A DNA stretch of 22,156 nucleotides, from the IMG/VR virus record IMGVR_UViG_3300023179_000558, positions 1 to 22,156 of that record. One strand, given 5' to 3'. The DNA is from a virus. A model generated the notes under the pieces. That model did not search any database. It had not been told where the DNA came from and saw nothing but the letters and a program-made list of their open reading frames with translations. A program made the position numbers and the translations under genes. Of the stretch, positions 14,469 through 20,914 are shown piece after piece (positions within the stretch are counted from its first letter, which is position 1; every line of letters starts with the position of its first letter).

Positions 14469-15316
14469 TATAGATCTTTGAGAAGTTCATTAATAGAACT
14501 ATCTTCATCGTCTGTCTTGGTAGCTTTAGGTGTTACTTTCTTAGCAACACTGACAGACGGTACTGGAGCGCTTGTCACAGCTTCAGTAGTCTCAACATCA
14601 TTACCCTCAATGCCATGATAATGTGTATCTAAAAGCTCTTTGAGCTCATCGTAAGACTTGACAGTAACATATGACTCTAGATCAAATGCACTCTTATAGA
14701 TCTTATCATAAGAATCCTCATCTAGACCCTCGATTTCCTTCGGTGTAGAGAATTTAGATGAAACGTATGTAGGATAATCACCCTGCTTCTCTACCTTAAT
14801 ACGAAGATTGCAGCCCTTAGGCGACAAATCAAAAATACGAGGACCGAGCTCTGCTGACTCTTCACCCTCTATAGCATCCATAAGGATCTTATGAAGCTGT
14901 CTACCAAATCTTAGAAGCTTAACCTTACCATTGTTATCCTGATTAACGGGGTCGTTAACAACATATACATTTACCAACCAATTTTCACGACGCTTAATAG
15001 CAAGGGCCTTTTCTTTTTCTTTATCAGTACCGTTACGAAGAATGCGATAACGCTCCTCGGCAATAGGATCACGCTGATTCCATGTAGTTGGGCTAATTGC
15101 AGTTACTAGCTGACCGGTAGTAGTACTATTCCAGCCATAAGAATAGTAATGAAAAAACGTCTTAGCCGGGTCTTTAATATTAGGAAGAAGTCTAACAATA
15201 TACGTATTGCCTACTTCACACTTTAAATAGTCCTTAACTTTGTTACTTGTATTTTCGTTATTTTTAGTCAAAGCACCCTTAATGCTTTCAAACATCGATG
15301 TGGTAAATGTACTCAT
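14468..15316 (-). CDS. 32: Single-stranded DNA binding protein (gp32-like)
   Basis: This 282-residue protein coats single-stranded DNA during replication and recombination; T4 gp32 has 301 residues. It has an N-terminal basic oligomerisation arm. Its OB-fold core is alignable with T4 (KRRENWLVNVYVVNDP with KRKTSYWANILVVKDP; GKVKLLRFGRQ with GKVFKYRFGKK). The acidic C-terminal tail ends DDEDSSINELLKDL, like the T4 ending DDTDLDDLLNDL. The three zinc-binding cysteines of T4 gp32 are missing: the matching region (about 56-90) has one His and no Cys. Codons are richer in G and C than in neighbours, consistent with high expression. An AT-rich gap of 31 bases precedes the start. Confidence 0.95.
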   Translation of the reverse strand: MSTFTTSMFESIKGALTKNNENTSNKVKDYLKCEVGNTYIVRLLPNIKDPAKTFFHYYSYGWNSTTTGQLVTAISPTTWNQRDPIAEERYRILRNGTDKEKEKALAIKRRENWLVNVYVVNDPVNQDNNGKVKLLRFGRQLHKILMDAIEGEESAELGPRIFDLSPKGCNLRIKVEKQGDYPTYVSSKFSTPKEIEGLDEDSYDKIYKSAFDLESYVTVKSYDELKELLDTHYHGIEGNDVETTEAVTSAPVPSVSVAKKVTPKATKTDDEDSSINELLKDL

Positions 15317-15347
15317 AGTTAAAATAATAAATGATTATAGAAATTAA

Positions 15348-15998
15348 TCAACTGTTATTTTTATATTTCTCACTTATAAGTTGTAATCCGTTGTTAACTA
15401 ATGCTAAAGCCTTGTTAGAGTTTAATAATTTTGTTTTGAATGTAGAAAGATTATTAAAAAACTCTTCTCCAAGAATAAACTTTATAATTTCTGCGTCTCT
15501 TGCTTTGAAGACTTTTTCAAAATTAACATAGCCTAATAACACGTATATGTTAACTTTATGTTCTTTTAAATGAATAACAAAACTATATTCATTGTTAGTC
15601 TTATGGTAAATGTAATTAATGGGGTCGATGCGTTTTTCTCTGCAAAAATTTAAAATATATCTTAACGACTCTTTAATACTTAAGAGCTGATCATTACTGT
15701 CTGGCTCTGCAAAAATAATTTTTTTATTGTAAAGAGTGTAAGATTTTGTAGCTTTTAAAGATGTATAGTAGTTCAAATCAAAATAAGTTTCGTCAGGGTA
15801 TAATGAATAGGGTGCAAAAAAATAATCTTCCATTTTTATATGAGGAAACTTTTTAAAAAAAATAGCGAGTTTTCTCACTTGCATCATTTTTGTAGCATCA
15901 AAATCTTCAAAGTTCTTCCTATATTTAAAAGGAAGCTTATTTTTAGATCTTGAGACTTTTAAAAATGTATTGTAAATTTGTTTTTCTTGAAAAGTCAT
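15348..15998 (-). CDS. 216-residue protein in the gp59 position, unassigned
   Basis: This 216-residue protein has no motif I can name. It is rich in Lys, Phe and Tyr, and looks helical with an IYNTFLKV start and segments FKKFPHIKMEDYFFAPYSLY and LLSIKESLRYILNFCREKRI. In T4 the gene just upstream of gene 32 is 59, whose helicase-loader product is 217 residues, basic and helical. Position, length and composition therefore agree, but I see no clear residue-level match, so this is a placement-based guess. It starts 3 bases after the bS21 stop, pointing to co-transcription with bS21 and gp32. Confidence 0.7.
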   Translation of the reverse strand: MTFQEKQIYNTFLKVSRSKNKLPFKYRKNFEDFDATKMMQVRKLAIFFKKFPHIKMEDYFFAPYSLYPDETYFDLNYYTSLKATKSYTLYNKKIIFAEPDSNDQLLSIKESLRYILNFCREKRIDPINYIYHKTNNEYSFVIHLKEHKVNIYVLLGYVNFEKVFKARDAEIIKFILGEEFFNNLSTFKTKLLNSNKALALVNNGLQLISEKYKNNS

Positions 15999-16001
15999 TA
16001 A

Positions 16002-16211
16002 TCACAGCAAATGGCGCCATTTATTTCTAGCCATTTCTTTTTTGATCTTCTTTAAAGCGCTTGGTTTATAATACCTTCTCTTTAATCTAACCTCATCTAA
16101 CACTCCTGAGTTTAAAAACTCTCTGTTAAATTTGTTATACATTTTTTCAAAGTACGCTTTATCAGTGCACTTTTTTATATCCAATTTTACTTCTACGTTA
16201 GGTGGTCTCAT
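16002..16211 (-). CDS. rpsU: Ribosomal protein bS21 homologue (phage-encoded)
   Basis: This 69-residue basic protein matches bacterial bS21 (E. coli: 71 residues). The aligned core is F-x-R-x-F-L-x-S-G-V-L-x-E-V-R-x-x-R-x-Y-x-K-P-S, comparable to [23 protein letters not shown] in E. coli. A Lys/Arg-rich helix (LKKIKKEMARNKWR) follows. bS21 binds the 30S platform next to the 3' end of 16S rRNA and helps in initiation. bS21 genes have been reported in several phages, including marine ones. Here it lies in the operon helicase-(93 residues)-bS21-(216 residues)-gp32, between genes 3 bases away on each side, with no Shine-Dalgarno sequence. It could swap into host ribosomes and favour phage mRNA; that part is inferred. 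Confidence 0.9.
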   Translation of the reverse strand: MRPPNVEVKLDIKKCTDKAYFEKMYNKFNREFLNSGVLDEVRLKRRYYKPSALKKIKKEMARNKWRHLL

Positions 16212-16214
16212 AAA

Positions 16215-16496
16215 TTATTTTTTAATGTTGTTTAAGAATTTCATTATATACTTACTTTTATAAAGGCTAGAGTCAAACTGTAAGAAAAATTTTACTGCAG
16301 TAAAATCATTTTTAAGATCACAGTATTCTATAAAAAATTCACGCACAGGCTTTTCCTTTAAAAGGTAAATAAAAACATTGGCTAGATTTAATTTCTTTGT
16401 ATGGATAAGTGTAATAAACGAACAGAATGATAAAAACAGGTGGTTCTGTTCAAAGTCTGTTATTTGTTCGGCGGGGTCAAATCCTTTCACAGTCAT
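16215..16496 (-). CDS. Hypothetical protein, 93 residues, before bS21
   Basis: I do not recognise this 93-residue protein. It is rich in Phe, Leu and Lys and looks helical, with LFLSFCSFITLIHTKKLNL and FFIEYCDLKNDFTAVKFFL. No motif stands out. It lies between the helicase gene and bS21, with gaps of 32 and 3 bases. T4 places gene 33, the late-transcription coactivator of 112 residues, upstream of 59 and 32, so by position it could be a gp33-like protein, but I see no clamp-binding C terminus like that of gp33. Confidence 0.6.
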   Translation of the reverse strand: MTVKGFDPAEQITDFEQNHLFLSFCSFITLIHTKKLNLANVFIYLLKEKPVREFFIEYCDLKNDFTAVKFFLQFDSSLYKSKYIMKFLNNIKK

Positions 16497-16528
16497 GTCT
16501 AATTATTGACTGTTTAATATAAATCCAT

Positions 16529-17854
16529 CTAATTCAATGATAGTTTGGTTAGTGTATTAATTGACGAAGTGCTAGCAGCAGTATCGTTAAAATGCTCATC
16601 TTCTGTTATTGTCAACGTTGTATAATCAATTCTCATACTACAATGGCCAAAATTAGGTCCGAATCTATTCTTCATAAACCCCATTTTAATAACACCAAGC
16701 TCTTTATCGGTATCTTCTTGCCAAATACTTAAAATTACGTCACCTGTCATTGCCAAGCCCATACTTTCAGATATTGTCTTCAATCCTGGATCAGTTATTT
16801 CATAACCATCTCTATTTAACTGAGTAGCAGAAACGATTGGGCAATTAAAGTTATACGACAAAGCTCTTAATTGTTCTGTGCAAACCTTAATACGCTCATA
16901 ACTCGTTTCGCCAGTAGTCGACATTAATAGGTTGACATAATCTAAAACTATTGCGTCTATCTTAATACCTTTTTGTACAAGCTTTTTAATAAACCCCTTT
17001 AAATGACTGACTGTTATTGATGCTGGAGGAAATTCTTTAATAATAATTTTAGCAGAAGGGTTTTCGACGCAATACTCTGTTATTTGATTTTTAAGAGTAT
17101 CAGATTCTATCTTAAGCTGGCTTAAAGGAATTTTAGAAACGCTAGAACAAAGGCGTTTAGCATAAATCATTTCAGGCATTTCTAAAGATACTAGCAATAC
17201 AGTCTTACCTTGACTTGCAAGATTAATAGCGACATTACCTAAAAATATACTCTTTCCAATATTTGTTTCTCCTGCAAACAAATACAAAGCTCTACCATCT
17301 TCTAACAACCCACCGCCAATCTTTTCATCTAACCATTTCCATTTAGTAGAAATATATTTTTCAGTAGCATTGAGATCGGTTATAACTTTATCAATATCTC
17401 CATATAGATCTAGTCCTGTATCAGTTGTAAGGGATATATTACAAGCTTTTTCAAATTTTTCTAAAATTTTCGAAGTATCAACTGAACTCTTATTAATATC
17501 GTCTACCGTTTCCATCATAGTGTAGTAGACGGCTTTTTCTTTTAAGAACTTTTCTGTATTTGTTGTTAGTTCATCGGTATTGAGATTTTTATCTATTCCA
17601 TTAAACAGCGTAACAACATTTTTAAATGAATTTTTTAACTCATCTGTAGTAAGATATGTCTTAACTTCTGTTATGGTTGGTTTAGTGCCGCGCTTATTAT
17701 AAAATTCTGTAATAATTTCAAAAACAACCTTAATATCTTTATTTTTAAAATAAATAGGTTTTATAGAATCTATAATAGATGCAAGGTATATTTCGTCGGT
17801 AAGACTTTTAAAAGCAATTACGGTTTCAAAATAGTCCAGATCTAATTTAGACAT
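16529..17854 (-). CDS. 41: Replicative DNA helicase (gp41-like, DnaB family)
   Basis: This 441-residue protein is a hexameric 5'-3' helicase of the DnaB/gp41 family (T4 gp41 has 475 residues). The N-terminal helical domain spans about 1-150. The RecA-like motor has Walker A GETNIGKS at 195-202, a LVSLEMPE motif at 221-228, Walker B AIVLDY at 301-306 and a sensor-like SATQLNR at 342-348. The C-terminal segment has MKNRFGP, typical of DnaB motif 4. It would act with the primase at the fork. It starts 21 bases after a glycosyltransferase and lacks a Shine-Dalgarno sequence. Confidence 0.95.
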   Translation of the reverse strand: MSKLDLDYFETVIAFKSLTDEIYLASIIDSIKPIYFKNKDIKVVFEIITEFYNKRGTKPTITEVKTYLTTDELKNSFKNVVTLFNGIDKNLNTDELTTNTEKFLKEKAVYYTMMETVDDINKSSVDTSKILEKFEKACNISLTTDTGLDLYGDIDKVITDLNATEKYISTKWKWLDEKIGGGLLEDGRALYLFAGETNIGKSIFLGNVAINLASQGKTVLLVSLEMPEMIYAKRLCSSVSKIPLSQLKIESDTLKNQITEYCVENPSAKIIIKEFPPASITVSHLKGFIKKLVQKGIKIDAIVLDYVNLLMSTTGETSYERIKVCTEQLRALSYNFNCPIVSATQLNRDGYEITDPGLKTISESMGLAMTGDVILSIWQEDTDKELGVIKMGFMKNRFGPNFGHCSMRIDYTTLTITEDEHFNDTAASTSSINTLTKLSLN

Positions 17855-17875
17855 ATTTTAATTATATACTATACT

Positions 17876-18553
17876 TCAGATACTACTACTGTATTCAGAT
17901 AAAAACTTCTCCTGGCTAGATGTAAATCTTTCGTCGTTTACATTTAGCAAACCAGGGGAAGCATGCATTACCCAAATAGGGGCTACACCTAATTTTAATC
18001 GCTTATTGTTAGCGTCTATACTACTCGCTATGTCATAGTGATGAAATTCGTAATTTTCATTAAATCTCCATTTAACTGAGTTAACTTTTCTTACATCGAT
18101 AGATAAAAACAGCCCGTCGAGTATAGCCACTCTTGAGGGAGCTGGACCAAAATTAGTAACCATTATCTGATCTTTACTGCAGGGATGCGCTACTGCTCCT
18201 CTAAGATTACCACTATTAAACCCACCGCACATTAAATGCCATAACGCTGGTGCTTTTATAGTAGGATTAATACCGCCTGCTAGCCCCACTATATCATAAG
18301 CAATGTGAGCTCTTTGAATTTTTTCAGCAATTCTTAAATCATCAAGAAACACATCGTCATGTACAAATATAACATAATCAAAATCTTTCCCTTTTGAATT
18401 TAAAAATTCGTTATAACATTTACTTAACCCTAGTGTATTATTTTCTTTGTAATGAAAAGTAATGGAAGGGTCAAGTAATAACGGCTGAATGCTTTTGTTT
18501 AAAAAAGTAGATCCTATATCTCCTCTAGTTACTGAATATATTGCAATTTTCAT
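17876..18553 (-). CDS. Glycosyltransferase (GT-A fold, family uncertain)
   Basis: This 225-residue protein is a likely nucleotide-sugar transferase. It starts MKIAIYSVTRGD, followed by an acceptor-like helix region LGLSKCYNEFLN. Residues 61-68 (VIFVHDDV) form a HDD metal-binding site like the DxD of GT-A enzymes. Later features are GLFLSID (147-153) and HHYDIASSID (171-180), which look like the catalytic base region. Its ATG overlaps the stop of the amidotransferase gene (ATGA), so the two are coupled. Target options are phage DNA bases, virion proteins or host surface sugars; the sequence does not decide. Confidence 0.8.
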   Translation of the reverse strand: MKIAIYSVTRGDIGSTFLNKSIQPLLLDPSITFHYKENNTLGLSKCYNEFLNSKGKDFDYVIFVHDDVFLDDLRIAEKIQRAHIAYDIVGLAGGINPTIKAPALWHLMCGGFNSGNLRGAVAHPCSKDQIMVTNFGPAPSRVAILDGLFLSIDVRKVNSVKWRFNENYEFHHYDIASSIDANNKRLKLGVAPIWVMHASPGLLNVNDERFTSSQEKFLSEYSSSI

Positions 18554-19227
18554 GTAAAGAATGGTGAGTTTTTCTTAAAACGACCTACACTTGTTATGCC
18601 TTCTTTTGTTAACAAGTACAACAGCCCTTCTTCTAATTCAACGTACCCATCTTCTTTTAGCGAAGAAAACGAATTGTTTAAAAAATCAGCATAAAGAGTA
18701 CTGCCTGATCGCGCTAGGTATATATTATTAGTCTGTTGATGAAAAATCCATAATCCAAATGTACCTTTCAAGGAAGAAAGTGCTTTAACTATAGAAGCTA
18801 TTTCATCATCACTATCTTTATAATATAGTTCAATTAAAGGCGCTATAACTGATGAATCTACAATATTGTAAGTTTTTTTACCTACTAGCTTTTTAAGCTC
18901 TTTATCGTTCGTAAGAACGCCATTATGTGCTATTATCCAGTCTCTGCATTGGAAGGGGTGGGAGGTGTCTTTACTATAAGTTCTTTGAGCAGACGTAGGC
19001 GCTTGTGTGTGTCCAAGATAGTATTGAAAATCGTTTATCTTCTTTTTTTTCTTCTCGTATTCGATTACAAGTGAATTAGATAAAGGTGCTATGCCTTGAC
19101 TCTTTAAAATAGCGTGTAACTTATTGTCAACCAATAGGCCGCCATAAGAAAATGTCCCTCTTTTCTTATTAGACTTGTAGAGCTTCATGTATGATGAAAA
19201 CTCTTTAGAACCAAATATGCCGCAAAT
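18550..19227 (-). CDS. Class II glutamine amidotransferase, start at AUU
   Basis: This 225-residue stand-alone class II glutaminase domain releases ammonia from glutamine with an N-terminal cysteine. Read from ATT at 19227 it begins M-C-G-I-F-G, the classical start with Cys2 as nucleophile. Other family signatures are RGTFSYGG at 23-30, GHTQAPT at 72-78, HPF at 90-92, HNG at 101-103 and ARSGSTLY near 172-179. The next ATG (19188) would lose the nucleophile. Upstream of ATT only GAG-GTA-ATA-ACT separate it from an in-frame TAG, so no ATG, GTG or TTG start is available. AGGAGG lies 8 bases upstream of ATT. There is no synthase domain. It may feed ammonia to the linked queC product or to a sugar aminotransfer step; the acceptor is unknown. 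Confidence 0.85.
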   Translation of the reverse strand: MCGIFGSKEFSSYMKLYKSNKKRGTFSYGGLLVDNKLHAILKSQGIAPLSNSLVIEYEKKKKKINDFQYYLGHTQAPTSAQRTYSKDTSHPFQCRDWIIAHNGVLTNDKELKKLVGKKTYNIVDSSVIAPLIELYYKDSDDEIASIVKALSSLKGTFGLWIFHQQTNNIYLARSGSTLYADFLNNSFSSLKEDGYVELEEGLLYLLTKEGITSVGRFKKNSPFFT

Positions 19228-19234
19228 AGTTATT

Positions 19235-19241
19235 ACCTCCT
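19235..19241 (-). promoter_or_regulatory. Strong Shine-Dalgarno AGGAGGT setting the AUU start
   Basis: On the minus strand AGGAGGT lies before the amidotransferase gene, with the core AGGAGG (19241-19236) 8 bases from ATT. It is the best Shine-Dalgarno sequence in the window. An optimal site placed for an ATT codon, and much too far (47 bases) from the first ATG, is the main support for the AUU start. Confidence 0.85.
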
Positions 19242-19245
19242 ATTT

Positions 19246-19273
19246 ATTATAATAAAAAGAATAAATATTTCAA
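19246..19273 (-). promoter_or_regulatory. Possible sigma70-type promoter TTGAAA-16-TATAAT
   Basis: On the minus strand TTGAAA (19273-19268) and TATAAT (19251-19246) are separated by 16 bases. This resembles a host-type early promoter for the amidotransferase-glycosyltransferase-helicase genes. The expected start, about 7 bases after TATAAT, would fall inside the Shine-Dalgarno sequence, which is a problem unless initiation occurs earlier. The region is AT-rich, so chance is possible. It overlaps the plus-strand late-type motif of the next gene. Confidence 0.35.
19261..19267 (+). promoter_or_regulatory. Late-promoter-like motif ATAAATA before the 305-residue gene
   Basis: ATAAATA is followed by TTTCAAC (7 bases) and the ATG at 19275, with no Shine-Dalgarno sequence. 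It lies back-to-back with the possible early promoter of the divergent amidotransferase gene. Confidence 0.5.
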
Positions 19274-19274
19274 C

Positions 19275-20192
19275 ATGAATAAGGATTGTAAGTATATATT
19301 TGAAGCATATACCTCTAGAAAAAAGATAGTTTCAGAAGCACCTATATACGCTGACGACTTAGGATATACAGGGGATATCGAAAAAGCACCTGGCGGTGGC
19401 TATGGAATTGGCAAAGCTGCAGCAAGGGAAGGTAAATCTAAGACAGAAATTGGTAATAAAATTTTAGAACTAGTAAGAACAAAACTATTTAAACCTGCTG
19501 CTCATACAGTAGATGGTAAAGAATATCAATTATATTACCCGGGTAGTAAGATGAAATTTAGAGCAGAATTAGAAGCGTTAATCAAAAAAGAGCTTAACTT
19601 AGGTGGAACAGAGGCAAGATATACTGCAAGAGTAGTAGATAACTTATTAAATGTATTGAGAGTTGATGTAGAAGGTGGTGCCGCTGCAAACCCTTCGCAA
19701 GTTAAAAAAGCTGTAGCTGCTGGGGTTGAGGGTAAGTCTATTGCTTCTGGTGAACCTGCAGGGCCAGAGGCTGTTCCTGCTACACCAGCAGCTCCTGCTC
19801 CAAATTCATTTGTAAAAACTTTTGCTAAGTTTATTCCTGAATATGCAAGGATTTTTGCAGAGCTTCCAGATGAAGTTACTATTAATCATGGCGAAGATTT
19901 TTATGATTCTAAAGAATTTAAGCAAGAAGTTGTAGATGCTATTACAAAAGTCTATGATGAAAATAAAGCGAAGGATAAGGAGTATGTAACAGATTTTATT
20001 GATTCGGTAAAATATAAAAACGGGTATATACCTTCTGCAGAAGCTAAGGAAAAAGAAGGTGAAGGTACTGGTGAAGCGCCTATAGTAGATGAATATCCTG
20101 AAGATGATGATGTAACAGGAGAGCTGAGATCAATGGGAGCAATTGGTGGGCGACGCGGATATGATGCAGGTGGATTTAGTTACGGAGACTAA
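19275..20192 (+). CDS. Putative virion protein with T4-like capsid-targeting N terminus
   Basis: This 305-residue protein is not a family I know. It begins MNKDCKYIFEAYT, and IFE-A at residues 8-11 fits the (I/L)-x-E cleavage site of T4 prohead protease at the same distance from the N terminus as in T4 IPIII (MKTYQEFIAE-A). Further parts are a Gly-rich loop (39-47), a helical basic domain (about 55-130), an Ala/Pro/Gly linker (157-177), a second domain (178-250), an acidic stretch (260-285) and a Gly-rich tail. It is a single plus-strand gene inside the minus-strand replication region. It overlaps the convergent glycosyltransferase gene by 4 bases. A head-interior protein is inferred from the N terminus and the late motif. 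Confidence 0.65.
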   Translation: MNKDCKYIFEAYTSRKKIVSEAPIYADDLGYTGDIEKAPGGGYGIGKAAAREGKSKTEIGNKILELVRTKLFKPAAHTVDGKEYQLYYPGSKMKFRAELEALIKKELNLGGTEARYTARVVDNLLNVLRVDVEGGAAANPSQVKKAVAAGVEGKSIASGEPAGPEAVPATPAAPAPNSFVKTFAKFIPEYARIFAELPDEVTINHGEDFYDSKEFKQEVVDAITKVYDENKAKDKEYVTDFIDSVKYKNGYIPSAEAKEKEGEGTGEAPIVDEYPEDDDVTGELRSMGAIGGRRGYDAGGFSYGD

Positions 20193-20914
20193 ACATATTT
20201 TTTAAGTTTTTGAAAAAACTGTTCCCAAGGATATAATTTTGGTTCATCTTTAAGTTGAATTCTGCCTAGTTGGTTATCATTAAGTTTATACTTTTTTTCT
20301 CTATATTTCACATTAAAGGCGCTATATTTTTCAGGTGTACCTACGGGGTCAATAAGATCTAATTTAATACTAGATGTTAAGTGTCTAAGAGTTTTAATAT
20401 TAAATGTGGGTACTTTTTTATTCATATTTCTAACATATTTGGAATACATATCATTATCTTCTTCCCCAAACCCTAAAAATCTTTCGTCAAAGTAATTCAT
20501 TTTAAAAGCGAAGCTTTTTTTAATTAAAAAATGAGGCCAGTTGTTATTAATCAAAATTAAATCTTCTAATTGTTTTAATGCTTCTTCAATTTCTATAAAT
20601 ATGTTGCCTGTAAAATCTACATCATCATTCAAAACAAGTAAATTTTCAGTTTTAGAGTGTATTATAAGAGTGTTCCATAATTTAGCGCACCCTCGCATTT
20701 CTGAAAAATAAACTGGAAGAATATTTTTATAACTACTAAAAAAATTAAGCGATTCTACTCTGTATGTTTCATCAAAACTACTGTTATTTGGCCCATTTAC
20801 TGTAACAATAATTTCTGTATCGGTATGCTGTCTAATTTTGCTAATTAGGTTTTTTAAAAGTGAAAATCTCCTATCAAATGTAGTTATACCTATTGTATAT
20901 GGTATAGAGCTCAT
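20189..20914 (-). CDS. Glycosyltransferase (GT2-like, GT-A fold)
   Basis: This 241-residue protein is a family-2-like glycosyltransferase. It starts with the typical strand IPYTIGITTFDR (residues 4-15). It then has TEIIVTVNGPN, a donor-binding strand LLVLNDDVDF (92-101) with the acidic DDVD metal site, and GFGEEDNDMYSK (148-159), the ED acceptor/catalytic motif common in GT2 enzymes. Its ATG overlaps the queC stop by ATGA, so the two are translated together and may serve one pathway, or simply share an operon. No membrane segment is visible, so it is soluble and could act on DNA or nucleotide-linked sugars in the cytoplasm. Confidence 0.82.
   Translation of the reverse strand: MSSIPYTIGITTFDRRFSLLKNLISKIRQHTDTEIIVTVNGPNNSSFDETYRVESLNFFSSYKNILPVYFSEMRGCAKLWNTLIIHSKTENLLVLNDDVDFTGNIFIEIEEALKQLEDLILINNNWPHFLIKKSFAFKMNYFDERFLGFGEEDNDMYSKYVRNMNKKVPTFNIKTLRHLTSSIKLDLIDPVGTPEKYSAFNVKYREKKYKLNDNQLGRIQLKDEPKLYPWEQFFQKLKKYV

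Noticed and set aside
15334-15339. TATAAT upstream of gp32 as a promoter
   Set aside because: No -35 element lies at a suitable distance and the region is AT-rich, so a -10 hexamer alone is not convincing; the same applies upstream of gp41 and gp45.
15331-15531. Plus-strand 66-residue frame opposite the 216-residue gene
   Set aside because: The minus-strand frame is much longer and fits the tightly spaced operon; this one is a shadow.
18550-19188. Amidotransferase read from the ATG at 19188 as a shorter or inactive protein
   Set aside because: This start lacks the Cys nucleophile and is 47 bases from the strong Shine-Dalgarno sequence, whereas ATT at 19227 gives M-C-G-I-F-G at the right distance.
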